A DNA stretch of 52,529 nucleotides, from positions 1-52,529 of the forward strand of contig DATAVK010000061.1 of assembly GCA_036267755.1 (NCBI GenBank). The letters are read 5' to 3'. The DNA is from DATAVK01 sp036267755. GTDB lineage: Bacteria; Actinomycetota; Actinomycetes; JAFAQI01. A model generated the notes under the pieces. It did not search any database, was not told the DNA's origin, and saw nothing but the letters and a program-made list of their open reading frames with translations. The position numbers and the translations under genes are program-made. This document shows, in pieces, positions 23,127 to 31,068 of the stretch; the stretch's first letter is position 1, and the number at the start of each line of letters is the position of its first letter.

Positions 23127-24662
23127 CTAGTCCGCCGTGGCTCGTGCCGACTCGGACGCGACGACATCGCGCCGGGTCTTGGTGCCGCTCGCCCAGAACG
23201 CCACCCCGATCAGCACGAAGACCACCACCGGCACGAACTGGGTCGCGAAGTAGGTCAGCCGCTCGGAGTGCGCCCAGCCGGACGGCGCGAAGTCCGAGCC
23301 GAACCACGACGAGCCGGCACCCGGAGCCATGATCTCGACCACCGTGATCGCGAGCAGGATCATCAGCACCGTCGTCCAGATCCGGTACGCCGGCATCCGG
23401 TAGGGCCGCTCCACGTCTGGGTGGCTACGGCGCAGCTTCCACAGGGCCGGATAGATCAACAGGTAGCTGATCAGCGTCGTCGAGATCGTCACACCGAGGA
23501 CCGCGCCGAAGAACTTGGCGGCATTGCCACCGGTGAGCTGGTGAGCCAATACGAGGACGAAGGTCGCGACGATCCCAGAGAAGATGTTCACCCGGACCGG
23601 CGTCCCCCACCGCTCGTTGATGACGCCGAGGAACCGGGGCGCGGCGCCGTCGTATCCGGACACGGCGAGGGCGCGGTCGGACCCCATGATCCAGGTGACG
23701 CCGGAGGTGAGCAGGCAGACGACGAACGTCAACGCGGCGGCGTCGCCGAGGACCGCGCCGGCACCGGTCAACGTCGGGACGCCTGCCGTGACGTGGCCGC
23801 CGTACACCGTGAAGACCATCTGGATCGCGTCGACGAACCCGCCGAAGTTGGTCACCTGACCGAGCGGAAGCACCAGCAGGATCCCCATGACCGGTACGGC
23901 GTATAGCAAGAAGCTCGCGATCGAGCTGCGCGCGATCGCGAACGGGATGTCGCGGGCCGGATCCTTCATCTCCTCGCCGGCGCTGCTCGGCAGCTCGAAA
24001 CCGACGTAGTTGAAAAGCAGCACCGCGACCAGCCCGACGAAGCCCGCCTGCGAGGGCTTGAAGCCGCCGGTGCCGAGACCGTGGGCGCCGTGCTTCGCGG
24101 CGAAGATCAGCACCGACAGCGTGAAGAAGCCCAGCAGCAGGAAGCGAGCAAAGGCGCCAGCGGTCGGGAGCCACTTGCCGACACTGAACGACAGCACGGC
24201 CGCGAGCACCGAGGCCCAGATGAACAGCAGGCTGATGACGAAGAACATCGGCGAGGAAAAATCGTTGCCGTGGTTGAAGAACACCGAGAACGCCGTAACG
24301 CAGGAGATCGCGAGGGTGCCGCCGAGCCAGACCGGGTTCGTCACCCAGTACAGGAAGTTGTTGACGGCTCCGGCGAGGTGTCCGAACGCCAGCCGCGTCC
24401 ACAGGTACGGGCCACCCTCTTGCGGGAAGGCAGCACCGAGCTCGGCGAACAGCAGCGCCTGCGGGATGAAGAAGACGATGGCGAAGATCACCATCCAGGT
24501 GAAGGCCTCGCCACCGCTCGAGGCCACCGACGCGATCGTGTCGACTCCGACGATCGTGCAGATGAGGAAGAACAGGATGTCGAAGCGGCCGAAGTGGCGC
24601 TTCAGCTTCGCCGTCTCGGTGCGGGCTGCGACGGTGAGGTTTCCGTCGAGGGCGAGCGTCAT
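23127..24662 (-). CDS. APC-superfamily amino acid permease
   Basis: This 511-residue protein begins at ATG 24660-24662 (CCGGAGG upstream) and has about 12 membrane helices. The LICTIVGVDTIASVASSGGE opening with its Gly-rich break, the helix-3 stretch AELGAAFPQEGGPYLW and NYVGFELPSSAGEEMKDPARDIP are typical of APC amino acid or polyamine exchangers. The MBL hydrolase follows after 2 bp. The substrate cannot be told from sequence. It is separated by 120 bp from the oxyanion operon upstream on the same strand, and may or may not be read with it. Confidence 0.9.
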   Translation of the reverse strand: MTLALDGNLTVAARTETAKLKRHFGRFDILFFLICTIVGVDTIASVASSGGEAFTWMVIFAIVFFIPQALLFAELGAAFPQEGGPYLWTRLAFGHLAGAVNNFLYWVTNPVWLGGTLAISCVTAFSVFFNHGNDFSSPMFFVISLLFIWASVLAAVLSFSVGKWLPTAGAFARFLLLGFFTLSVLIFAAKHGAHGLGTGGFKPSQAGFVGLVAVLLFNYVGFELPSSAGEEMKDPARDIPFAIARSSIASFLLYAVPVMGILLVLPLGQVTNFGGFVDAIQMVFTVYGGHVTAGVPTLTGAGAVLGDAAALTFVVCLLTSGVTWIMGSDRALAVSGYDGAAPRFLGVINERWGTPVRVNIFSGIVATFVLVLAHQLTGGNAAKFFGAVLGVTISTTLISYLLIYPALWKLRRSHPDVERPYRMPAYRIWTTVLMILLAITVVEIMAPGAGSSWFGSDFAPSGWAHSERLTYFATQFVPVVVFVLIGVAFWASGTKTRRDVVASESARATAD

Positions 24663-24782
24663 CAGGCCTCCGGGCTTGATCGCCGGACCGCTGGGGAGCG
24701 CCGTGGGACGGCAGCTGACCGGGAGGTCAGGAGCACATCACACCGCTACCGGTTGCCGCCAGAGTTCCCAGCGGGCGACTGC

Positions 24783-25157
24783 TCAGCGCTCGATGATGAC
24801 GTTGGTTGCCTTGACCACCGCAACGGCTTGCACGCCGGTGTCCAGCTCGAGATCGTCGGCTGCCTCGCGACTCATCAGCGAAACGATCCGGTGGTCGCCG
24901 CACGACATCTCGACCTGCGCCATCACGCCGTCCCGAACGACGGACACGACGACACCTGGAAGCCGGTTGCGGGCACTGGACTTCTGCCGCGAGCCGCCTC
25001 TCGCCTGCAGCAACGCCGCCAGCTCACTCGCGGGCAGCATCCGTTGATTGCCCTGCCGGACGAACGAGACCCGGCCGTCGGCCTCCCAGCGGCGCAGCGT
25101 GTCGATGCTCACGCCGACGGCCTTGGCCACCTCCCCGATGCGCAACAGGTCGTCCAC
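24783..25157 (-). CDS. MerR-like HTH plus TOBE domain regulator (molybdate/tungstate-responsive type)
   Basis: This 124-residue protein begins at GTG 25155-25157. Residues 1-50 are an excisionase/MerR-type HTH (RIGEVAKAVGVSIDTLRRWE). Residues about 65-124 are a single TOBE/Mop domain (LPGVVVSVVRDGVMAQVEM, IVSLMSREAADDLELDTG, VVKATNVIIER), the oxyanion-binding fold of ModE and Mop proteins. It is the last gene of the TupA/TupB/TupC operon, 31 bp after the ATPase, which fits a sensor for the transported oxyanion. The CGCCT-N6-AGGCG repeat lies directly at its start. Confidence 0.88.
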   Translation of the reverse strand: MDDLLRIGEVAKAVGVSIDTLRRWEADGRVSFVRQGNQRMLPASELAALLQARGGSRQKSSARNRLPGVVVSVVRDGVMAQVEMSCGDHRIVSLMSREAADDLELDTGVQAVAVVKATNVIIER

Positions 25158-25159
25158 GG

Positions 25160-25200
25160 CGCCTTACCTTAGGCGACGTCAGGCCACCTCAGGCGTGGTC
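25160..25200. repeat. Inverted repeat and three tandem 10-bp units between tupC and the TOBE regulator
   Basis: CGCCT-TACCTT-AGGCG (25160-25175) is a perfect 5-6-5 inverted repeat two bases from the regulator start codon. From 25171, three units of 10 bp follow head to tail: aggcgacgtc, aggccaccTC, aggcgtggtc (AGGC...TC conserved). The last unit overlaps the ATPase stop codon. One-turn spacing suits a protein binding along one DNA face; autoregulation by the TOBE protein is inferred. Confidence 0.45.
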
Positions 25201-26139
25201 CGTCGGTGTGACCAGCTGCCCGTCCCGGTAGCGCACTCCCCCGCTGATGCGGACGGTGAGTGACTCACCGACCTGCGGCCCCGGCAGCGGCACTAGCGCG
25301 GAGAGCCGGCCACCCTCGACCTCGAGCTCGGCGCGGGCGCCGTCCTCCACCGGGATCAACCGCATCACGGTCGCGACGAGCTCGCCCGCAGGGTCGACCT
25401 GCACGTGGACCGGGCGGGTCAGCAGGCGATCGGGACCGACCTGCAGGTCACCCGTGAACCCCAGGAAACGCGCGACCTCCGGGGTCGGCGGCCGGTCGAG
25501 GACGTCGCGGGGAGGCCCGGTGGCCGCGACCCGGCCGGCAAGGAGGACGACCAGCCGGTCGGCCAGCGCCCACGCCTCGGCGCGATCGTGGACGACGACG
25601 ACCACGGCCCTCGCTGAGCCTCGTAGCGCGACGGCGGCATCGTCGAGCAGCGCCGCCCGAGTCGCGTTGTCCAGCCCGGCGAACGGCTCGTCCAGCAACA
25701 ACAAGTCCGGTTGGATCGCCACCGCTCGCGCCAAGTGCACCCGTCGCCGTTCCCCGCCGGAGAGCATGGCCGCCGGCCGGTCCGCCAGGTGGTCGGCGCG
25801 CATGGCGGTGAGCGCCTCGACCGCCCGGGTACGCCGATGCCGCCGAGGCACGCCTGACCAGGCGAGTGCCAGCTCCACGTTGGCGCGGGCGCTTCGACGC
25901 GCCATATCGGGGGACTGCAGCGCTGCCGCCACTTGGCCGTTGCGCTGGATGGTGCCGGCTGAGGGCTGCAGCACGTTCGCGAGCGTCTCCAGCAACGTGC
26001 TCTTGCCCGCACCGTTGGGGCCGAGCACCGCCACGACCTCACCGGGGCTCACGTCGAGATCGACGTCCTCGAGGATTCGGCGGTTCCCCCGATGCACGTG
26101 AAGGCCGGCCGCGCGCAGAACCGGCGCCGACGCCGTCAC
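25189..26139 (-). CDS. tupC: ABC transporter ATP-binding protein, tungstate/molybdate type (TupC-like)
   Basis: From GTG 26137-26139 this is 316 residues. Walker A is GPNGAGKST, signature LSGGERRRVHLARA, Walker B LLLLDEPFAGLD and the H-loop VVVVHDRAEA. The last ~100 residues form a TOBE-like C-terminal domain (PVHVQVDPAGELVATVMRLI), as in oxyanion ABC ATPases. It overlaps the permease stop in GTGA, so the subunits are coupled. The frame continues upstream to 26880, but those residues are the permease gene read in the wrong frame. It drives uptake of the anion bound by the 29176-30891 protein. Confidence 0.9.
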   Translation of the reverse strand: MTASAPVLRAAGLHVHRGNRRILEDVDLDVSPGEVVAVLGPNGAGKSTLLETLANVLQPSAGTIQRNGQVAAALQSPDMARRSARANVELALAWSGVPRRHRRTRAVEALTAMRADHLADRPAAMLSGGERRRVHLARAVAIQPDLLLLDEPFAGLDNATRAALLDDAAVALRGSARAVVVVVHDRAEAWALADRLVVLLAGRVAATGPPRDVLDRPPTPEVARFLGFTGDLQVGPDRLLTRPVHVQVDPAGELVATVMRLIPVEDGARAELEVEGGRLSALVPLPGPQVGESLTVRISGGVRYRDGQLVTPTDHA

Positions 26140-26855
26140 GACGAGGCCCGGAAGCGGATCGCAGTCTCGTCGCGCTGCTGAATGAAGGTGAGCGCGGCGA
26201 TAATGACCGTCATCAGGCCGAGCAGGATGATCCCGATGGCCACCGCCTCGGAATAGTTGGCGCCGGCGACCTGCGACAGTGCCGCGCTGGCCAGCGTCTC
26301 GTCGCGCCCCTGGATGTTGCCGCCCACCAAGACGATCGCGCCGACCTCCGAGAACGCCGACCCGACCGTCGCGATCGCGGCGGTGAGCACTCCCACCCGG
26401 GCCTCGCGCAGTGCCAGACCCCACACCTGGACGGTCCCCGCGCCGAACGCCCGGGCCTGCGCAAGCAGGCCGCCCGGGACGGCCTGCACCGCCGAGCTGG
26501 TGAGGGCGACGACGATTGGCGCGGCCAGCAGCGTCTGGGCGACGTAGACCCCGTGCAGCGTGTAGATCAGGTGCAGCCGACCCAGCGGAGCCGCCGGGAA
26601 CATCAGCAGGTACAGGACCAGCCCGATCAGGACCGGCGGCAGGACGAACCCGACGTTCACGATGACGAGCGCGACGCGCCGGCCGGGGAACCGGCCGAGC
26701 CCCAGCACCAGACCCAGCGGAACCCCGAGAACCAGCGAGATCGTCGTCGAGATGAACGCCACCTTGAGGGTGACCCACGTGACCTGCCGCAGGTAGGGAT
26801 CGCCCGAGATGATGAGATGCCACGCCTGCCGCACGCCATCCCACAGGAACTCCAC
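26136..26855 (-). CDS. tupB: ABC transporter permease, tungstate type (TupB-like)
   Basis: This 239-residue protein has about five membrane helices and begins at GTG 26853-26855, with the preceding gene's TAG overlapping by one base. VTLKVAFISTTISLVLGVPLG at the N terminus and GAGTVQVWGLALREARVGVL (the EAA-type loop that contacts the ATPase) are typical of TupB/WtpB/ModB permeases. AFSEVGAIVLVGGNIQGRDETLASA is close to the TupB pattern. It forms the channel with TupC. Confidence 0.9.
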   Translation of the reverse strand: MEFLWDGVRQAWHLIISGDPYLRQVTWVTLKVAFISTTISLVLGVPLGLVLGLGRFPGRRVALVIVNVGFVLPPVLIGLVLYLLMFPAAPLGRLHLIYTLHGVYVAQTLLAAPIVVALTSSAVQAVPGGLLAQARAFGAGTVQVWGLALREARVGVLTAAIATVGSAFSEVGAIVLVGGNIQGRDETLASAALSQVAGANYSEAVAIGIILLGLMTVIIAALTFIQQRDETAIRFRASS

Positions 26856-27181
26856 TAGGGGCTCGCGGTTCCGGTGACATAGACCAGCTGTCCGTTCGGG
26901 AGCCGGTAGACGGTGCCCACCTTGGTGCCCTGCCCCACCGCGTGAGCGCCGGGCGACGGGAGGGTATGGATCGTCTGTCCGGGCGAGATCTGGATGGTGC
27001 CCGGCGCCACCGGGTTGAGCCCGGTCTTCGTGATCGCCTTGGTGAGGTTCAGCGACGACAGGGCGGCCAGCAGGAACGCGACCGCGAGCACGATGCCCAG
27101 GTCGAACAGGTTGACCAACCCGTCGAGCGGGTCACCGTTTCGGTCCTCGCGCCGACGGGCGTTCGGCGTCACGCGAATCAT
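26855..27181 (-). CDS. DUF2149-like membrane protein (ExbD-like topology)
   Basis: This 108-residue protein has a short charged N terminus, a single membrane helix (NLFDLGIVLAVAFLLAAL) that carries an Asp (D27) at its start, and a ~55-residue external domain ending YRLPNGQLVYV. The helix with an early Asp matches the layout of ExbD/TolR, which conduct protons with ExbB/TolQ. DUF2149 proteins are known next to MotA/TolQ/ExbB genes in methanogens. Here it overlaps the ExbB-like gene by 4 bp (ATGA) and the permease by 1 bp. The function is inferred from this pairing. Confidence 0.8.
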   Translation of the reverse strand: MIRVTPNARRREDRNGDPLDGLVNLFDLGIVLAVAFLLAALSSLNLTKAITKTGLNPVAPGTIQISPGQTIHTLPSPGAHAVGQGTKVGTVYRLPNGQLVYVTGTASP

Positions 27182-27858
27182 GGCGTGGTCCCACTTTGCG
27201 CCGATCGTGGCTTGCGGACGGCCGCCGGCGCTGGCGCCGTGTCGTCGGTGAGCACCGCAGCGACGTACTCGAGGTCGGAGAGGTCCTGGCCGTAGATCCG
27301 GTCCCGGTAGAGCGTGACCGCGAAGGCGACGCCACCCACGAGCAGTCCCAGGACCGTCACGCTGAACGCCACCCGCAAGTCCTGGCTGAGCTCATGGACG
27401 TCGCCTCGGGCCAGGCCGGACAACGCCGGCGACAGCGGGATCAGCGTGCCCATCAAACCAAGCGCGGGCCCGACCCGCACCAGCAGGCGAGTGCGGCCGA
27501 GCTTGCGTTGCGACGCGAAGTCGAAGTCGGCCAGCGCCTTCGCCAGCTCGGTGTCCGCTCCCGGACGACCCGCCTGTGCGCCGATCGTGGCAAGGGTGCC
27601 GCCCATCGCCGGGCTCCATGCAACCTTCGACAGGGCGGTGGCGACGGCGGCCTCGTCACCCTCATCGAGCGCACGTCGCGCGGTCTCGGCGGTGGTCGAC
27701 AGCAGCGGGAAATGCCGGCGTCGCCGAGATCGGAACTCCACCAGGAAGCCCCCGAGCTCCACGATCACCGCCGCTAGAGCGAGCAGGGCGAGGATGAGGA
27801 CGGGCACCTCGAGGACCGACGCGACGTGGAAGATCGCCTCGTCGATGGCATGGGTCAC
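27178..27858 (-). CDS. MotA/TolQ/ExbB-family proton channel protein
   Basis: This 226-residue protein has a first membrane helix (VPVLILALLALAAVIVELGGF), a ~95-residue cytoplasmic helical region and two more helices. The first of these contains GPALGLMGTLIPLSPAL, which is the ExbB/TolQ/MotA signature (APLLGLLGTVxGM-like), and the last AFSVTVLGLLVGGVAFAV. Such proteins make the stator that uses proton motive force to drive work on an outside partner. Its location inside a Tup-type ABC operon, with the ExbD-like DUF2149 protein, is unusual for a Gram-positive-type organism. Confidence 0.88.
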   Translation of the reverse strand: MTHAIDEAIFHVASVLEVPVLILALLALAAVIVELGGFLVEFRSRRRRHFPLLSTTAETARRALDEGDEAAVATALSKVAWSPAMGGTLATIGAQAGRPGADTELAKALADFDFASQRKLGRTRLLVRVGPALGLMGTLIPLSPALSGLARGDVHELSQDLRVAFSVTVLGLLVGGVAFAVTLYRDRIYGQDLSDLEYVAAVLTDDTAPAPAAVRKPRSAQSGTTP

Positions 27859-27868
27859 GGCAGCGACA

Positions 27869-29179
27869 CTATCGACGCCGCAGCGTCAACCAACCACGCT
27901 CCCGAGCAATCCCCACTCCCAGCAGGAGCAGCACGGCACCGACATAGATCGGTACGACGCCGGGGCCCCAACTGGTGCTCTCGGCGGTCGCCGACAGCGC
28001 GGAGTCCGACACGGTCGACGACTCGCTGGCCGCCGCGCTTAGCGACACCGGCTGTCCCGCGCCGACCAACTGGCCGCTGACGTAGGCGAACTGGTCCGCG
28101 CCGCCGTTCGCGATCAGCGGTTGTTGACCGGAGAGCCGGGCTCCGAGCCGGGTGGCGATCGACGGACCCAGCGCTAGCTGGCCCAGGCCTGGGAACTTCG
28201 CGTGCCGGCGGTGGCGCACACCCGGGCCGGGCGACGAGTGCGTGGTTGGCGCGGGGGTTCCGGATGCGGATGCCGACGGCGTGGGTGACGGGGTGTGCGT
28301 GGCGCCCCCCGGGCCCGGACTTTTCGTCGACGCAGCTCCCACATTGATCGTGAGCGGCTCGGAGATACCACCCGAGTTGTCGCCGGCTCCTATGACCTTG
28401 AGCAGGACGGGGTAGCTGCCGGGAGCCGTGAAGGCGTGGGACGTCCCTAGCGTGCTGGCACCGTGACCATCACCGAACGACCAGGAGTACTGCAGCGAGG
28501 ACGGGTCGGAGGACCCACCGACGGTGCCGCCGAAGCTGACCGCCTGGCCGACCTTGACATGGTGGCGCGGGCTCGCGGTCGTCGTGACGGTGAGCGTCGG
28601 GCCGGTGAAGACGTAGATGTTCAGCGGACTGCTCTGGTCGTTAGGGGTGAAGATGTCCTGCACGTTGGTATCGCTGGAGCTCCGCAGTGGGCGCACGTAC
28701 CCGACGGAGTTGCCAGTCGAGTACACGGCCGGCAGCTGCGAGTCCTTGAAGGCACCAGCCGCGGGCGGGTCCTGCAGCTCGGGCGTGCTCAGGGTCGCCC
28801 ACGTCCCGTCGTTGCGCACCACTGCGGTGTGCAGCTGGTCGTTGCTGAGATCAAATCCGCTCTGCGCCAACAGGCCATGGACCGACAGCGCATTCGAGAC
28901 GCAGAAGGTGCCGTCCGGCTTGACCTTTCCGTTGGCCTCTACCTGCTCGTCGTAACAGGTGTTGTTGGGGATGTCGGAGTCTTGCTCGAGCTGGGCCGGC
29001 GTGAACTGCTGCACGACGGTGTCGGTGCCGTCCTGGTACTGGTGGACATCGACACACCCGCCGGTGGTCGGACAGCCGTCGTCCGCCACAGCCGACCGCG
29101 CGGCGGGGACGACACAGGCGCCAGCCACCAGCACGACGAGCGTCGTGCGTCCGAGGAGCCCACGTCGGGTGAACCTCAG
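27869..29179 (-). CDS. Tat-exported PKD-domain surface protein with C-terminal anchor
   Basis: This ~436-residue protein has an N terminus of RFTRRGLLGRTTLVVLVAGA, a twin-arginine signal that requires starting at CTG 29177-29179. That codon overlaps the TGA of the binding-protein gene in CTGA. GTG 29132-29134 would lose the arginines. The mature part has a Cys-containing domain with NALSVHGLLAQSGFDLS and DGTWATLSTPEL. A PKD domain follows (YSWSFGDGHGASTLGTSHAF), then a Pro/Ser/Thr spacer, ~100 residues without known domain and a C-terminal helix (VVPIYVGAVLLLLGVGIA) with an Arg tail. It is probably the outside partner of the ExbB/DUF2149 module. Confidence 0.82.
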   Translation of the reverse strand: MRFTRRGLLGRTTLVVLVAGACVVPAARSAVADDGCPTTGGCVDVHQYQDGTDTVVQQFTPAQLEQDSDIPNNTCYDEQVEANGKVKPDGTFCVSNALSVHGLLAQSGFDLSNDQLHTAVVRNDGTWATLSTPELQDPPAAGAFKDSQLPAVYSTGNSVGYVRPLRSSSDTNVQDIFTPNDQSSPLNIYVFTGPTLTVTTTASPRHHVKVGQAVSFGGTVGGSSDPSSLQYSWSFGDGHGASTLGTSHAFTAPGSYPVLLKVIGAGDNSGGISEPLTINVGAASTKSPGPGGATHTPSPTPSASASGTPAPTTHSSPGPGVRHRRHAKFPGLGQLALGPSIATRLGARLSGQQPLIANGGADQFAYVSGQLVGAGQPVSLSAAASESSTVSDSALSATAESTSWGPGVVPIYVGAVLLLLGVGIARERGWLTLRRR

Positions 29180-30891
29180 TGCACCGTCACCGATCGAGCT
29201 GCGGATGTCCCAGTCAGGGTCTGTCCGGCGGTCACGTACTTCAGTCTAAGCCGCCAGGTGAAGCCGCGCACGAGGTGGAAGTGGAGCACGAAGCTGTGCT
29301 TGTCCGCCCTCGCGTCGCGCTTGCCGACGAACTTCAGGGAGTGACCGGAGTGACCGGCGTACAGGCTCAGGTGGGCGAACGCGCCGGTCGCTGTCGGGTT
29401 GAGGCCACCCGTGATGGTGACCACGCCCTTGCTGGCCTTCACCTTGTGGATGCTGACCGCGGCTCGGACGTTCATCCGGCCCAGCGACTTCGAGGCAGGT
29501 GAGAGCAGGTCACCGAATGGCGGATGCAGGGTGGTGTCGTTCTCGATCTGGGAGATCTCCGCCGTCGAGACGGTGTACTTCGCGTTGGCGTTCGGCGTGA
29601 AGGTGAACGAGTACTGCCCCTGCCTGTTGGTGAGCACCGACTTCAGCGCGACCGGCTTGGCATCCGGATCGGCCTTGGCGACGGAGGTCCGCAGCGCCGA
29701 GAGCGTCACCTTCTTGCCGATCAGCCTCGGCGTACCCGGCACGACGTTCGTCACCGAGCCCTTCACCGTCACCGACTTGCCCCCCTGCTTGGTGCTCGGG
29801 AGCTTCGACGCCGTGATCACGGGGGCCGCGTCCTCGAGGAACGGCGAACCGCCTGGAGCGTCCTTGAGGTAGTTGTTCGAGGCGGTCTGCCCGGCAGGTG
29901 AGCTCAGCCACTGCACGAATGCCAAGGCCAGAATCGGGTTGAGGTTCGCTGTGCTCGGCACCGCGGCGGGGTTGATGGCGTAGGCGTGGAACGAGTTGAC
30001 CAGCAATGTGTCGCCGGGAGCCGACTGCGTCACGACCTTGAGATTCGGGATCAGGCCCTGTGCCTCGAGGTTGTCGTAGGTGCCCCGGTCGGTGATGGTG
30101 TAGCAGGTGTTGGTACCACCCGGCAGACCGTTGCAGGTGTTGGTGAACTCCACGTTCGTGGCCTGCGAGTGGTCGTTGGTGGGCTGGTACCACGCCGGCG
30201 CGGTCTGCGGGCAGTCACCTGTGGTTGTGGCTGGCGTCGACCCGCCGCCGTTCGCGGTGCTGACCGTGCATTTGGTGACGTTGGTCAATGCCCAGATCTC
30301 GTGCTCCTCGACGTTGGTGCCGGAGTTGTCGCTGCGGGAGATGAAGTTCGCCTCGCTACTGGCTCCCGCGGTAGCGATGTCCTGGAAAGCGCCGACGACG
30401 TTGTGCGCGTCCGTGGGGTCTACCTGGGCGGGATCCGAGGTAGGCCCGAGAAGGACGAAGTCGCCGTGGAATACAGCCCGGCCGTACTGCTCCAGCGAGA
30501 AGCCGTCGGCGACGAACTGGTTCTCCAGCGACTCCGCGTGCACCAGCAACGCACTGCCGTTCCCCGCTTCCGCGTCGTTGATCGCGGCCTGCGTGCCTTC
30601 GCCCTTGTAGTTGACGCTGATGTGTACGCCGGGGTGGGCCTTGTCGTAGAACGACGTGAAGTCGGCGTCCAGCACGTTGGACAGGCCCGAGTCCGAGACG
30701 TCACTGGTGCCCACGATGGTCAGCGTCGTGGAGTTCGCCTCGGCCCGCGCCGCCGGCGGGCTGAGCGCAAAACCCACCATGACCGCGAGCACGGCGAGGA
30801 ACACCACCGCGGCGCGGTTACGGGTCACCGACAGGAAGCGCGTGGGCGCGAGCGTTGTAGGCACGGATCGGACCCTAACTCCGGTACCCAT
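29176..30891 (-). CDS. tupA: TupA-like tungstate-binding protein with C-terminal beta-sandwich extension
   Basis: From ATG 30889-30891 this is 571 residues (other starts: ATG 30898-30900, GTG 30862-30864). A Sec signal (AAVVFLAVLAVMVGFALS, cut after ARA) has no lipobox Cys. Residues ~55-320 are the TupA fold: VGTSDVSDSGLSN, LLVHAESLENQFVADGFSL, GDFVLLGPTSDPA, FISRSDNSGTN, TITDRGTYDNLEAQG and ALAFVQWLSSPAGQ. A Cys-containing insertion interrupts it near 190-260. The last ~230 residues look like two Ig-like domains. Ordinary TupA proteins are about half this size. It begins the operon that includes TupB and TupC. Confidence 0.87.
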   Translation of the reverse strand: MGTGVRVRSVPTTLAPTRFLSVTRNRAAVVFLAVLAVMVGFALSPPAARAEANSTTLTIVGTSDVSDSGLSNVLDADFTSFYDKAHPGVHISVNYKGEGTQAAINDAEAGNGSALLVHAESLENQFVADGFSLEQYGRAVFHGDFVLLGPTSDPAQVDPTDAHNVVGAFQDIATAGASSEANFISRSDNSGTNVEEHEIWALTNVTKCTVSTANGGGSTPATTTGDCPQTAPAWYQPTNDHSQATNVEFTNTCNGLPGGTNTCYTITDRGTYDNLEAQGLIPNLKVVTQSAPGDTLLVNSFHAYAINPAAVPSTANLNPILALAFVQWLSSPAGQTASNNYLKDAPGGSPFLEDAAPVITASKLPSTKQGGKSVTVKGSVTNVVPGTPRLIGKKVTLSALRTSVAKADPDAKPVALKSVLTNRQGQYSFTFTPNANAKYTVSTAEISQIENDTTLHPPFGDLLSPASKSLGRMNVRAAVSIHKVKASKGVVTITGGLNPTATGAFAHLSLYAGHSGHSLKFVGKRDARADKHSFVLHFHLVRGFTWRLRLKYVTAGQTLTGTSAARSVTVH

Positions 30892-31068
30892 GTTTTGCAT
30901 AGGTTTCCCAGGCAACCTCAGGGCGCGAAAACCCGGCGACGCCAGGCCGACATCGCAGTACGGTTCACGGGCAACGCCGACTATCAACGACCGACGACAT
31001 CAGGGAGGTGAGGACCGTGCCGCTGCTGACGCCTGCCCATCGACCCGTCCTCGCTGAAAGGCACCCCC
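30892..31068. other. Divergent promoter region, oxyanion operon versus rsgA
   Basis: This 177-bp gap holds both promoters. AGGTT-N8-AACCT (30901-30918) forms a short hairpin just before the binding-protein start codons. I looked for a Moco/Tuco-type or cobalamin riboswitch and could not recognise one. Confidence 0.35.

Noticed and set aside
25189..26880. A 563-residue fusion of the ATPase with an upstream segment
   Set aside because: The extra N-terminal part is the TupB permease gene in a wrong frame. The real ATPase start is GTG 26137-26139 in a GTGA overlap.
30892..31068. Moco/Tuco or other riboswitch before the oxyanion operon
   Set aside because: Only a short AGGTT/AACCT hairpin was found. 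None of the conserved blocks of a known riboswitch could be recognised by eye.
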